Notes: generated by a model not told the origin, from the sequence alone. A stretch of DNA of 40,449 nucleotides from Methanobacteriota archaeon (GCA_002719615.1 PBHZ01000018.1:49940-90388); one strand, 5' to 3'; positions 17,328 to 27,113 are shown, numbered from the stretch's first letter. Numbers and translations: made by a program.

Positions 17328-18311
17328 ATGCCTGTTCTCAATGTTGCATTTATAGGCTCAGAAGACTTCGCGAGAAAATTAGCAAAAAAAGGTGATACAA
17401 GGGACATAGAATCCTACGTTTTTAAAGAAGGATCAGGTAGTAAAGCCCGAACTATATCTCTTCTGAGGCCACTTAAATATCCCGATAGCATAAGACCATT
17501 GCTATCGGTATTGAATGTTTCTAAAGTTGGGGTGATAGAGATATCGGCATTAGATTCTTCACTAGGAGAAATTTTAGTCTCATTCGCTAGTGCTGGAATA
17601 GAAAAAGGGATTGCGATAATCAATCCGGAAGAAGGAAATTGGATAGATGTAGAGCAAATAGAACTCATTTTCTCTCAATTAAAACTCGACTGGAAAATAT
17701 ATCAATCTATGCCAGAAAATCATGAAATTAGAGAATTGCTATTTGACATGATGGATCAAACAGATATAATTGGAACATCACTTATATTACCTGTAGATCA
17801 ACATTTTGTAGTTCAAGGAATTGGATTAGTAGGAATTGGCTATGTCCAATCTGGACAAATTAAAAAACACGATACCATAGAAGTAATTTCATTAGGCGAG
17901 AAGGGAATTGTCAGAAGTTTGCAAGTAATGGATGAAGACGTTGAAGTAGCACATTCTGGAGATAGAGTTGGAGTAGCAATTAGAAATCTACGTGAAGAAG
18001 CATTGCATAAAGGGTGTATTATAGTTCACCCAAATTCCGAAGTAGTTGTGAAACACAATATTTCTTCCTTTATTTTGAATAAAGCACCTTTCCAGAAAAA
18101 AATAATAAAAAAAGATGATATCATTCATGTATCTGCAGATATGCAATTCGTTGTTGGCCGAGTTACAAGTATTTCTGAAAACAATATTAAAATTAAATGG
18201 GAAAATCCATTATGGGTAAGATCTGAACAAAATAATCAAATTATTTTGGCTCAATTAGATGCAAAACCTATGAGGATTATCGGGACTGCAAAAAGTATGG
18301 TGCCCGAATAA
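17328..18311 (+). CDS. EF-Tu-like translation-factor family protein with degenerate GTPase domain
   Basis: 327 residues with the three-domain layout of EF-Tu/SelB. Domain 2 (about 152-236) is clear: LPVDQHFVVQGIGLVGIGYV ... SGDRVGVAIRN. Domain 3 follows. In the N-terminal domain (1-145) the P-loop GHVDHGKT is replaced by GSEDFARKLAKKGD, and no NKxD is seen; GDTRDIESYVFKEG and LGEILVSFASAGIEKGIAII still trace the fold. A pseudo-GTPase that no longer binds GTP is inferred. Similar EF-Tu-domain-2 proteins occur across Euryarchaeota. It may bind tRNA, ribosome or another factor; not SelB itself. Confidence 0.7.
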   Translation: MPVLNVAFIGSEDFARKLAKKGDTRDIESYVFKEGSGSKARTISLLRPLKYPDSIRPLLSVLNVSKVGVIEISALDSSLGEILVSFASAGIEKGIAIINPEEGNWIDVEQIELIFSQLKLDWKIYQSMPENHEIRELLFDMMDQTDIIGTSLILPVDQHFVVQGIGLVGIGYVQSGQIKKHDTIEVISLGEKGIVRSLQVMDEDVEVAHSGDRVGVAIRNLREEALHKGCIIVHPNSEVVVKHNISSFILNKAPFQKKIIKKDDIIHVSADMQFVVGRVTSISENNIKIKWENPLWVRSEQNNQIILAQLDAKPMRIIGTAKSMVPE

Positions 18312-18392
18312 TATTTTTTATACATAAATCTAAATCTTAACATCTATGACTACATTCATTTTATACCATATGAACTAGTCTGCCATAACTGG

Positions 18393-20006
18393 ATGTATTC
18401 AGCTGGGCTAAATAGCCCAACTGGGGAGGGGGAAACCGAACTACTCGGTAATCTTTCTCTTGTTGGGGTGAAGGGGTCGTTTTGCGCAATACTATCCGAC
18501 CGTGAATTGACTCTTGAAAGGAGTGACGGTAAAGGTTTGCGACTTTCTTTAGCAGCAGTTAATAGAACTAGACATCTAACAATTCCGCTTTTACCTAATG
18601 GCCTAGTTCCAATAGGAATTATTGCTATAATACTTGGTCTATCAACTATATCTTTTCCATATGGACTAATTCCAATATCATTGGGTTTTCTTGCCATCTC
18701 GTTTAATATTTTTTCGCGATATCCAATAATTTCTATTGATACCAATTCAGGCGATAGGCACTTAATCGCCGGGAGCGAAGGTTCGTTACTAAGGTTAGCA
18801 ACCATGATTTCTAGATTAATACATGGCAGTAGTATGGTTGAGGCTAGAATAGGGTTAGAAAACCTGGAAAAAGAAATGCCGATATTTCCTGCATTTACTC
18901 ATGCCGGAGGAAACTTTACCAAACATAGTAATAAGTTATTAATGAACAATAATAAAATACCAGAATTTTCTTCAGATATAAGAGAAAACACAATTCAAAA
19001 ATCATACTCTCTTAATAATACGGATGAAAATTTAGAAAGAGAAGAAGTTAACTTCAATGGTATTCCTGTGGATGATACACTATCGGATGAAAAAATTTCA
19101 CCAAAATCTGCTTATGAAAGTGCGTGGAATACTCCTCCTCCGCCATGGTATAAAGAAAAGCAGAGGACACATGAAAATAATGAAGATTTAACATTGAGTA
19201 TCGATAAAAATGAAAATAGGATGGATTCTGTATTGTCTGAGGCGGCTGGACAATTAGAAATGTTTGGAGAAGGACTAGATATGTTTGGACAAGGTGGTTT
19301 ATTTGACCAAAGTTTAGATTCTCATAATGGCGATACATTTCCTACTAAAGATATTGAAAATAAACATAATGTTGAAAATAAGCCGATTCAAATATCAAGT
19401 TCTCAAATGATGAAAAAAGCATATGAGACTTACGGTTCTCCAGATTTTGAGTATGAAAGGTCATATGAATTGCCCCGTCCAAATGAAGAGGCAGTAAGGG
19501 AGGAGTGTAAAACTGGAATTGTACAAGAAGCAAGAGCTAAACAAGAAATCAAAGGTAGGAATAGGGAATTACAATATTCCTACGAGTCGACAAATTTAGA
19601 TAGTTATCCTTCATTAAAAAAATATGCAAACCAAGGAAATAATCATTTTTTCACAATCAAAAATAATCCAAATAGTATTTCTTCATCTTTACTGAATAGA
19701 TTATTCAGACCATCATCTATTTCTTTTAAGAAAACACAATCAGATAGTCCGTCTGATAATAGATTCCAAACATCTCAACATCTGAGGTTGAGAAGTGATC
19801 AAGAACATCAGTCTAGTACTATTTCTCGCTCCAGAAGAAGAAATAAAAATATTGAAAATGATGATGCAATGAAAATTATAGATATGATAGTTTCCGGAGT
19901 CTCTAATGATGAGAAAAATCAAAGAAGATTAAATTTTAAAAATATGAGAAAGACGACTAATTCTTCTGAAAATAATAAATTACTAGGTATAAGAAAATTA
20001 GGCTAA
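18393..20006 (+). CDS. PH-like membrane protein with long disordered cytosolic tail, function unknown
   Basis: 537 residues. Residues 15-65 and 113-145 look like the strands and final helix of a bacterial-type PH (bPH) domain, split by a membrane hairpin (about 67-112; NGLVPIGIIAIILG and GLIPISLGFLAI). The remaining 390 residues are Asn, Ser, Glu and Lys rich with little predicted order. They contain a conserved-looking short motif (GQLEMFGEGLDMFGQGGLF) and a PPPPWYKE stretch. The tail ends in basic clusters. The end overlaps convergent pfkB by 9 bases. I do not recognise a named family; the tail suggests a scaffold or partner-binding role. Confidence 0.6.
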   Translation: MYSAGLNSPTGEGETELLGNLSLVGVKGSFCAILSDRELTLERSDGKGLRLSLAAVNRTRHLTIPLLPNGLVPIGIIAIILGLSTISFPYGLIPISLGFLAISFNIFSRYPIISIDTNSGDRHLIAGSEGSLLRLATMISRLIHGSSMVEARIGLENLEKEMPIFPAFTHAGGNFTKHSNKLLMNNNKIPEFSSDIRENTIQKSYSLNNTDENLEREEVNFNGIPVDDTLSDEKISPKSAYESAWNTPPPPWYKEKQRTHENNEDLTLSIDKNENRMDSVLSEAAGQLEMFGEGLDMFGQGGLFDQSLDSHNGDTFPTKDIENKHNVENKPIQISSSQMMKKAYETYGSPDFEYERSYELPRPNEEAVREECKTGIVQEARAKQEIKGRNRELQYSYESTNLDSYPSLKKYANQGNNHFFTIKNNPNSISSSLLNRLFRPSSISFKKTQSDSPSDNRFQTSQHLRLRSDQEHQSSTISRSRRRNKNIENDDAMKIIDMIVSGVSNDEKNQRRLNFKNMRKTTNSSENNKLLGIRKLG

Positions 20007-20960
20007 ACCAACAATTCTTCTATATTTATCTACTCTAGCATGATATTTTCCCTTTTGCAAATCAATCAGATTAGTAGAACCCAATCCACCTATTATGAAT
20101 GAAGAAGTGATTGTAGCGTGAACTAACGAATTCCGCATAATTTCAATATCTCCTATCGCACCATTACATCCAACAATATTAGCCAACATTGCTCCTGCAA
20201 AAGCATCTCCGCATCCTGTCGGATCAATGACATTTTTTGTAGGATAGGAAGGTAGCGAAATAATTCCACAAGGCAAATATGCTAGAACACCTCCACTCCC
20301 TCTTTTGATTATCAAACTTCTAGGTCCTTTTCCTGCAGACAATCCTCCAAACAAGGCTTCCCCTGAGATTATCTTTTCAGCAGCAATTGTTACAATTTCT
20401 TCTCCTGAAATGGCACAAACCTCTTCCTCATTCAATATGGCTATGTCTACTTGCCTAAGTGCTTCAGATAATAACTTAAATTCTGTTTTTATCCATAACA
20501 TAAATGTATCTAATACAGATATATTAGGACTAGATTCTCTCAGAATCTTTATTTGAGACGAGGGATGCATATTTGCACAGAATAAAATATCAACATTCTT
20601 CCAGGAACTAGGTATATCCGGGTTAAAATCTCCTAAAACATTAATTTCCGTAGATATGGTCTGAGCATCATCCATTGTTCCTTCATACCTTCCTGACCAT
20701 CTGAATGTTTTCCCTGGGATTTTTGTAATCCCTTCTGTATTTATCCCTCTTTCATCTAACAATTGCAAATCTTCTTTTCTAAAATCATCTCCTATTGGTC
20801 CTATTGCTCCTACTCTAGGGAACATCCCAGGTTTCAAAGGAAGATGAAATGCTGCAGAAATAGATGCATGAACGGCCGAACCTCCTAATACATCGTAGCC
20901 GTGAACTTTTGGTGTTTGGATATGGTCGTAGCCTATACTCCCGACTATTACTAAATCCAT
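19998..20960 (-). CDS. PfkB-family sugar/nucleoside kinase
   Basis: 320-residue ribokinase-fold kinase. MDLVIVGSIGYDHI begins the fold, LGGSAVHASISAA is the substrate-side GG motif, and VIDPTGCGDAFAGAM carries the anion hole and catalytic Asp of PfkB signature 2. ATG 20960 overlaps the stop of the upstream biotin carboxylase (TGATG), so TTG 20963 is unlikely to be used. The substrate (sugar, sugar phosphate or nucleoside) cannot be told from sequence, and its pairing with biotin carboxylase looks coincidental. Confidence 0.85.
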   Translation of the reverse strand: MDLVIVGSIGYDHIQTPKVHGYDVLGGSAVHASISAAFHLPLKPGMFPRVGAIGPIGDDFRKEDLQLLDERGINTEGITKIPGKTFRWSGRYEGTMDDAQTISTEINVLGDFNPDIPSSWKNVDILFCANMHPSSQIKILRESSPNISVLDTFMLWIKTEFKLLSEALRQVDIAILNEEEVCAISGEEIVTIAAEKIISGEALFGGLSAGKGPRSLIIKRGSGGVLAYLPCGIISLPSYPTKNVIDPTGCGDAFAGAMLANIVGCNGAIGDIEIMRNSLVHATITSSFIIGGLGSTNLIDLQKGKYHARVDKYRRIVGLA

Positions 20961-22306
20961 CAAACCCCTCTCGCAATCAATTTTGGATGTTCTTCAAGAT
21001 ATTTAATCGTTATTTCTTTATTTTTGAAATCCTCTTCATTTAAGATTTTTTTATGAAGTGGAATTAGGGTTTCTAATCCAGTCAAAATCACTTCATCCAA
21101 AGTGGCAATCATCTTTTTTATGGCTTCTTTTCTAGTTGGAGACCATATGATTATTTTTGCAAGGAGAGAATCAAATGATGCTGGAACATCATATCCGGTA
21201 TGAATATGGGAATCGATTCTAACTCCTTGGCCACCGGGCCAAATACATTCCCATACTCTTCCTGGTGATGGCTCTAGTGTCCAAGGATTTTCAGCATTAA
21301 TTCTTACTTGAATAGCATGCCCTCTAATTTTTACTTCTTCCTGTGTTATCGTTAACTGTTTTCCGGCAGCAATTTTTATTCCTAATGCTACGAGATCTAC
21401 TCCAGCTATCATTTCAGTAACTGTATGTTCAACCTGTACTCTTGGATTAACTTCCAAGAAATAAAAATTACCTTCTCCATCCCTTAAGAATTCAAAAGTT
21501 GCTAATCCTTCATAACCCACTAATTTAGCACCTTTAACTACAATTTCTCCAATTTCTTCTCTTACTTCGTCACTAAGCCACGGACCTTCTTCTATTATTT
21601 TTTGATGCCTTCTTTGAATTGAACAAAATCTTTCTCCAAAATGTACCGCCCTTTTGCCATCACTTAATACTTGAAATTCAATATGTTGGGCATCTTCGAT
21701 GAATTTCTCTATGAAAACTCTCCCGTCTCCAAATGCAGATAATGCCCTACCTTGACAAAGATTTAGTGCGCTTTCAAAATCGTCATCATTATTCACTACT
21801 TGCATCCCTATCCCTCCTCCTCCAGCAGCAGCCTTTATGATTAATGGAAAACCTATTTCTTTAGCTATTTTCTTCGCTTCAATTGTATTTTTAATTGGTT
21901 CTTCGGAACCTTTGGCTATGGGTAATCCGGCCTTTGCCATTATTTCACGAGCCGAAATTTTATCTCCTAATATCTTTAATACATCAGAATTAGGGCCAAT
22001 AAATTTTATTCCCTCTTCCTCCAACCTTCTTGCAAAAGTTGGATTTTCGGCCAAAAACCCATATCCTGGGTGTACAGCATCAACGCCAATATCTACAGCG
22101 GCCTTTACTATAGCCTCAATATCCAAATAAGATGCCAATGGGTCATTACGAGGAATAAATATTCCTTCATCTGCTAATCTAACTGGCAAAGATAAACGGT
22201 CCTCTTTACCATATATTATTGCCACTTCGATGCCAAGACAGCGCAGAGATCTCATTATCCTTAGAGCAATTTCGCCCCTATTGGCGATTAGAACACGGCG
22301 AAACAT
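20960..22306 (-). CDS. accC: Biotin carboxylase subunit of acyl-CoA or pyruvate carboxylase
   Basis: ATP-grasp enzyme of 448 residues that carboxylates biotin on a carrier protein. RRVLIANRGEIALRIMRSLR is the N-terminal signature. HPGYGFLAEN, then KAAAGGGGIGM (glycine-rich ATP loop), and FLEVNPRVQVEHTVTE (matching EMNTRIQVEHPVTE) identify the family. It stands alone, so the BCCP and carboxyltransferase subunits must be elsewhere. Acetyl/propionyl-CoA carboxylase and the separate-subunit pyruvate carboxylase share this subunit type. The kinase gene downstream overlaps by one base. Confidence 0.92.
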   Translation of the reverse strand: MFRRVLIANRGEIALRIMRSLRCLGIEVAIIYGKEDRLSLPVRLADEGIFIPRNDPLASYLDIEAIVKAAVDIGVDAVHPGYGFLAENPTFARRLEEEGIKFIGPNSDVLKILGDKISAREIMAKAGLPIAKGSEEPIKNTIEAKKIAKEIGFPLIIKAAAGGGGIGMQVVNNDDDFESALNLCQGRALSAFGDGRVFIEKFIEDAQHIEFQVLSDGKRAVHFGERFCSIQRRHQKIIEEGPWLSDEVREEIGEIVVKGAKLVGYEGLATFEFLRDGEGNFYFLEVNPRVQVEHTVTEMIAGVDLVALGIKIAAGKQLTITQEEVKIRGHAIQVRINAENPWTLEPSPGRVWECIWPGGQGVRIDSHIHTGYDVPASFDSLLAKIIIWSPTRKEAIKKMIATLDEVILTGLETLIPLHKKILNEEDFKNKEITIKYLEEHPKLIARGV

Positions 22307-22350
22307 GATGTTACCTATATTTATTCCAATAACAGGTAGTCCTTAAAAAT

Positions 22351-24207
22351 TCAGTATACATCTCTCAGATATCTTTTTTCAGTTTTCATCATTTGCGTCT
22401 CTACAAATTCAGTGGCTTGTTGTATATCCATATTACCATGTTCAGAACAAATTTTTATTAATGTTTTATGGACATCTTTAGCCATCCTTGACTTATCTCC
22501 ACAAACATAGAAATAAGCCCCACCATCTATCCATTTCCATATTTCTTCTCCGTTTTTATCCATTAAATGTTGAACATAAACCTTTTCATTTCCTGTACGT
22601 GACCACGCTAAATCATGTTTATTTAGTACACCCTTTTTCTTCCAGTCTTCCATTTCTTCTTTATAGTAATATTCTCCTTCTTCGGTCCAATCACCGAAGA
22701 ATAGCCAGTTCTTACCTGTTGCATTATCAATCTCTCTTTGTTCCAGAAATGCCCTGAAAGGAGCTATTCCCGTTCCAGGACCAACCATTATGACATCCTT
22801 TGTTTTATCTTCAGGTAAGACAAATGATCTAGTTGGAGACATAAATATTCCAATGCCTGTTTCTTCTACTTCACACATGTCTGATAAAAAACCTGTACAT
22901 AATCCTGCTTTGTCTCTGCCATGATGAGAATATCTTACTATTCCAACAGTGAGGTGTACAGTTCCTGGCTCGAATTCTGGACTACTTGCAATAGAATATA
23001 GCCTGGGCTTCAATCTGTCCATTCCTTCTATAAATTGTTGTGCACTGAAATTTATATTACCAAAATCTCCTAATGCATCTATGTAATCTCTGGACCAAAT
23101 ATAATCTTCCATGGCTTCTCCATTGGAAGATAATTCATTCCATAATACAAGACTGGGGTCAGAAATTGAGCCCACTTCTTCATATCCGTACGGTAAATCG
23201 TCACCATCTCCGGTACCTTGCCAATCCAATAATATAGTCCCATTCTCTTCTGAAATTCTTTTTCTTCTAATTATCTTAATCTCAATTCCTTCCGAACCAT
23301 TATTCAAATATTCTCCCAATCTCATAACCCATTTTTTCGATAGCCTATGTATTTCATAACGCTTTGTCAATGCTTCTCTTATTGTACATTCTCCTAAATG
23401 AGTATCCACTATTTCTTCGCCCGTGAAATTACACAATGATAAGATATTATTCACTAAATCTGGGTGACAAATGGGTATTACTCCTAACGCATCTCCTGCT
23501 TTGTATTCTAGGCCGGAGTCTCCTAAATCAAATACAATATGTCTAGTTTCCTTGCCAGATCCTTCTCCATTAAGTACGAAGTTTTGATTCAAATAAGAAG
23601 TGTATGGATTTTTAGCACTCCATTGTGATTTTGCAGATTTCTCTACCGTGATTTCTTTCTCGGTTTCAGTGGATTTAATTTCTATATTTTTTTCAATTTT
23701 AACACTTTCTATAGGTACAACTTCTTCCAATGGTTCAGAATCTTTCAAATCTTCAATAAGAGCCATTTTCTTAAGCACCGATTCGGACCATAATTGAGCT
23801 GGTTCTTCAAAATCTACATCGCAATCAACTCTATCGTGTATTCTTGTTGCACCCTTTGACTCAAACCAGTTATCCCATTCTTTCCCCGATTCACAAAACA
23901 AATCATATGATGAATCTCCTAAAGCGAGTACTGAGAAATGCATATTATCTAACGAATCAATGGTTTCGCTATTTGCAGCTTCCCATAAATCTTCAGCATT
24001 ATCAGGTTGTTCCCCATCTCCCCAAGTACTACAACAAATAAGCACTCTTCTCTCCTTCATGATTTCATTTATTGTTATCTCATCCATCGCCCTTACAGTG
24101 GGATTCAGATTATGTTCAATGGCCGCTTGTCCTGTCTGAATAGCAATTTCTTCAGAATTTCCCGACTGAGAGCCATATATAATAAGAATTGAACGATCGG
24201 CAGACAT
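22351..24207 (-). CDS. Diflavin reductase (CysJ / cytochrome-P450-reductase-like)
   Basis: 618 residues: an FMN-binding flavodoxin domain (about 1-150; IIYGSQSGNSEE, CSTWGDGEQPDNA, LALGDSSYDLFC), a Glu-rich linker (150-205), an FAD domain (RLYSIASSP, about 395) and an NADPH domain (GPGTGIAPFRAFLEQRE, WLFFGD, YVCGDKSRMA). It passes electrons from NADPH through FAD and FMN to an acceptor. The sulfite reductase beta subunit is not next to it, so sulfite reduction is only one option; electron delivery to an oxygenase is another. The C-terminal aromatic stacking residue is replaced by YLRDVY. Confidence 0.9.
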   Translation of the reverse strand: MSADRSILIIYGSQSGNSEEIAIQTGQAAIEHNLNPTVRAMDEITINEIMKERRVLICCSTWGDGEQPDNAEDLWEAANSETIDSLDNMHFSVLALGDSSYDLFCESGKEWDNWFESKGATRIHDRVDCDVDFEEPAQLWSESVLKKMALIEDLKDSEPLEEVVPIESVKIEKNIEIKSTETEKEITVEKSAKSQWSAKNPYTSYLNQNFVLNGEGSGKETRHIVFDLGDSGLEYKAGDALGVIPICHPDLVNNILSLCNFTGEEIVDTHLGECTIREALTKRYEIHRLSKKWVMRLGEYLNNGSEGIEIKIIRRKRISEENGTILLDWQGTGDGDDLPYGYEEVGSISDPSLVLWNELSSNGEAMEDYIWSRDYIDALGDFGNINFSAQQFIEGMDRLKPRLYSIASSPEFEPGTVHLTVGIVRYSHHGRDKAGLCTGFLSDMCEVEETGIGIFMSPTRSFVLPEDKTKDVIMVGPGTGIAPFRAFLEQREIDNATGKNWLFFGDWTEEGEYYYKEEMEDWKKKGVLNKHDLAWSRTGNEKVYVQHLMDKNGEEIWKWIDGGAYFYVCGDKSRMAKDVHKTLIKICSEHGNMDIQQATEFVETQMMKTEKRYLRDVY

Positions 24208-24331
24208 AATAAAACCTCAACTTAAGCAACCCTCCGAGTCAAAACATGTTTATGAATAGATGCTGTCGAAGGTATGAAATTAATATGTATCGAAGTTATT
24301 AAGTCAGGTCTAGAATACGCAGTTGATAATT

Positions 24332-25126
24332 ATGATTCGCATCGACTTCTTAGGAACTGGAAATGCCTTCGCCCCTCATGGTAGGCTTCATTCTCTTGCA
24401 TTAATTGATGAAAAAATATTGATTGATACTCCTCCGACATTAATTCCTCAACTACGTCGGAAAGGAATCAATATTTCCAGTATAGAGCACGTATTATTTA
24501 CTCATTGGCATGCAGATCACACATTTGGCTTCCCCTTCTTTTTGCTCGAAAGAAAATATATTTCTGACCGAAATCAAGAAAAAATACCAAGTATCTATCT
24601 AAGACCTGGTGGAAAGAAAATATTATCAAATCTTTGTAATGTTGGATTTCCGGGCAGCTTAGAAGATATTGACAAAACTGCTATTTGGATTGAAGATGAA
24701 GAAATAAATCTAATCGGAACTAATTGGAAATTTACAAGGTTTCCAGTTTGTCATACTCCTGAAACAGATCCTCATGGTTATGAATTAACACATAGTAGTG
24801 GACTAATGTTATTACATTGTGGCGACTCAGGGCCTTGTAAAGAAATAGAAAAAAGAGCCAAAAATGCTGACGTAGTTATTCTGGAAATGGGTATGCCTGA
24901 CATTGGAAATTTCCCTCATCATTATACCCCAAATGATGTCAGAGCCTTTTCCGATAAATTTCCAGATACCTTTATTTTAGTAACACATAATTTTTCTAAT
25001 TCTGGTAACGCCATTGGAGGTTTTGCGATGCCAGATTTACCAAAGGGAGTTTATCAATTAGAAGATGGAGATGTGTTAGAGATTTCAGCCGAAAGAGATT
25101 TTAAAATCAGTAACAATAATAAATAA
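24332..25126 (+). CDS. Metallo-beta-lactamase-fold hydrolase (RNase Z-like)
   Basis: 264 residues from ATG 24332 (a TTG at 24323 adds three). HWHADH at residues 58-63 is the zinc-binding motif, followed by CHTPE (His about 146), HCGDSGP (Asp about 174) and LVTHNFSN (His near the C-terminus). The order resembles the RNase Z/arylsulfatase/phosphodiesterase group. The exosite of tRNase Z is not visible, so tRNA 3' processing is uncertain. Cytoplasmic. Divergent from the diflavin reductase with 124 bases between. Confidence 0.75.
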   Translation: MIRIDFLGTGNAFAPHGRLHSLALIDEKILIDTPPTLIPQLRRKGINISSIEHVLFTHWHADHTFGFPFFLLERKYISDRNQEKIPSIYLRPGGKKILSNLCNVGFPGSLEDIDKTAIWIEDEEINLIGTNWKFTRFPVCHTPETDPHGYELTHSSGLMLLHCGDSGPCKEIEKRAKNADVVILEMGMPDIGNFPHHYTPNDVRAFSDKFPDTFILVTHNFSNSGNAIGGFAMPDLPKGVYQLEDGDVLEISAERDFKISNNNK

Positions 25127-25240
25127 ATCGTCAATTTTTAAATCTATATTTTACTCCTATAACTTGAATCATATCTTCATGCTTTAAGACATACTTATTA
25201 TCTTTGACTTACTCGCCAGAAGACATATGTTAGTGCGCTC

Positions 25241-25260
25241 TTAACTAGTAAGTTAAATAT
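25241..25260 (+). promoter_or_regulatory. inverted repeat and TATA-like element upstream of orc1
   Basis: TTAACT-AGTA-AGTTAA is a perfect 6-bp-arm inverted repeat at 25241-25256, merging with a TTAAATAT box (25253-25260) about 38 bases before the orc1 ATG. It fits a core promoter with an overlapping operator. No classic ORB origin motif was seen in 25127-25297. Confidence 0.4.
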
Positions 25261-25297
25261 GTGCATCAATATATGTTTTTAGGACGTTGTGTGAAAT

Positions 25298-26536
25298 ATG
25301 GACGGGAATATTTTTGAGAAAATTCTTGGCCAAAAAAGTCTATTCATGAATAGGAAGATTTTCGATCATGGGTTTGAACCATCACGTTTACCTCACAGAG
25401 AAAATGAAATCAATTCTCTGGTTAAAAATCTTGTAGATGCATTACATGGGCACATCCCTTCAAACATGCTTCTTTATGGTGTCCCTGGTGCTGGAAAAAC
25501 AGTTGTAACTAGATATGTACTACGTCAGTTAAGGGAAAAGGGTAGAGAATTGGGTAAAAAGGTACATGCCTACGAAATTAATTGTAGAAGTGTCGATACC
25601 AAGTATAGAGTAATTCAGCAAATCGCCTCTGAGCTCCAGGAACGTGGGGACATGACAGTTCCTTTCACTGGTTGGCCAACAGATAGAGTTTTAGAGACCT
25701 TAATTAATAGGATGGATAGGTCAGGAGGAGTGCATATTATCGTACTTGATGAGATAGACAATTTGGTCTCAAGAGCAGGCGATGGTCTTCTTTATAATTT
25801 AACAAATCTAAATACTAGTTTATCCAATTCTAGGTGTTGTATTATAGGCATAAGTAATGATTTGAATTTTACTCAGCAACTAGATCCTAGAGTAACTTCC
25901 AGACTAAGCCAAGAAGATATAGTATTCCATCCATATGGTTCAGCAGAAATAGAAAATATCCTTTCTAAGAGAGTCGAAGACGGACTAAAAAAGGGTATTT
26001 TACAAGAAGGTGTCATCAGCTTATGCGCGGCTTTAGCAGCCCAAGAGCATGGCGATGCTAGAAGGGCATTAGATTTACTTAGAATATCAGTCCAAAAGGC
26101 AGAGCATAATTCTCAAGAAATAGTAGAAACAAGACATGTTAAAATAGCCCAAAGTCAGTTAGAATATGACCAAGTTACGCCAGTCCTCAAAACCCTTCCT
26201 TTGCATCAAAAATTAGTTCTTTTATCTATATGCCTCAATGAAGGCAATGGCTTGAAAAATATTTCTACCGGCGATATTTATCGAACATATGCAGATGCTT
26301 GTATTTTAGTTAGTATAGAACCTCTTACTACTCGTAGAGTTTCTTCTCTCCTTAATGAATTAGATACATTAGGTCTTATAATTGCCAGAAATATAAGTAA
26401 AGGAAGGGGAGGGAGAACCAAACAAGTCAATTTAACTATCCCCAAAGCGGTAGATTGTATCTCTTTAATGAGTGAGAATGAACCATTAGTATCAGAAGCC
26501 GCTCTTGGCAAATATAAACTACAATCAAAACTATAG
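25298..26536 (+). CDS. cdc6: Orc1/Cdc6 replication initiator
   Basis: AAA+ initiator that binds origins and loads MCM. Walker A YGVPGAGKT (about 60-68), Walker B VLDEIDNL (about 150), sensor 1 GISND, RVTSRL with the arginine finger region, and sensor 2 HGDARRALDLL. The C-terminal winged helix (about 305-400) ends GRGGRTKQVNL, the DNA-recognition wing. 412 residues, normal. Often placed beside an origin in archaea; whether that holds here is unproven. The other initiation genes lie outside the window. Confidence 0.95.
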   Translation: MDGNIFEKILGQKSLFMNRKIFDHGFEPSRLPHRENEINSLVKNLVDALHGHIPSNMLLYGVPGAGKTVVTRYVLRQLREKGRELGKKVHAYEINCRSVDTKYRVIQQIASELQERGDMTVPFTGWPTDRVLETLINRMDRSGGVHIIVLDEIDNLVSRAGDGLLYNLTNLNTSLSNSRCCIIGISNDLNFTQQLDPRVTSRLSQEDIVFHPYGSAEIENILSKRVEDGLKKGILQEGVISLCAALAAQEHGDARRALDLLRISVQKAEHNSQEIVETRHVKIAQSQLEYDQVTPVLKTLPLHQKLVLLSICLNEGNGLKNISTGDIYRTYADACILVSIEPLTTRRVSSLLNELDTLGLIIARNISKGRGGRTKQVNLTIPKAVDCISLMSENEPLVSEAALGKYKLQSKL

Positions 26537-26589
26537 TCTTTCATGACTATTGATAATCATTATACGAAAAGGGTAATTCGCAGCAATTA

Positions 26590-27108
26590 ATGAGTGACGA
26601 TGCGCTAGAATGGAAAGGCTCTTTATTTAGGCCAAGTATGACACTATCACGTATTTTACTAGTTCTAGGGATATGGGGATTAATTCTAAATGTAGTTAAT
26701 TTGACAATCGGAGCATATTCAGGAAAGAAGGCCCTGTGGTCAGGATTCTTCCTATCAGGGGCTTCAAATACCAACTCTACAGTTTTAGTTTTAGATGATT
26801 TAGTATTCTTATTTGTATCATTGTCATTTTGTTCTTTGGGTTTAATGGGTATGCGTAATGCATTAGGAGAAGAAAATGGATTATTGGAATCTATATCATC
26901 AGATATCAACTCCTTTACTGATAAGTTGTTTTCATTGAAAGATGATTATCTGTCCACTTTCGGCTCATGGCTAATTGTTTCCGGCATCACCTTCTACTTT
27001 TTTTGGAGTATTTTCAATGAAACATGGCTAGACCCTGGTGTTTACTCCGTTATGATATCTTTAATCTCATTTGGATATGGGATTTTGATATTCGCTGATT
27101 ACGAATAA
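26590..27108 (+). CDS. four-helix membrane protein, unrecognised
   Basis: 172 residues with hydrophobic segments at about 21-43, 70-92, 118-140 and 148-168, separated by short polar loops. The acidic stretch between helices 2 and 3 (about 95-112) lies on one side. It starts 53 bases after orc1 on the same strand and ends 5 bases before convergent coaD. No motif identifies it. Confidence 0.7.
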   Translation: MSDDALEWKGSLFRPSMTLSRILLVLGIWGLILNVVNLTIGAYSGKKALWSGFFLSGASNTNSTVLVLDDLVFLFVSLSFCSLGLMGMRNALGEENGLLESISSDINSFTDKLFSLKDDYLSTFGSWLIVSGITFYFFWSIFNETWLDPGVYSVMISLISFGYGILIFADYE

Positions 27109-27113
27109 TATGG

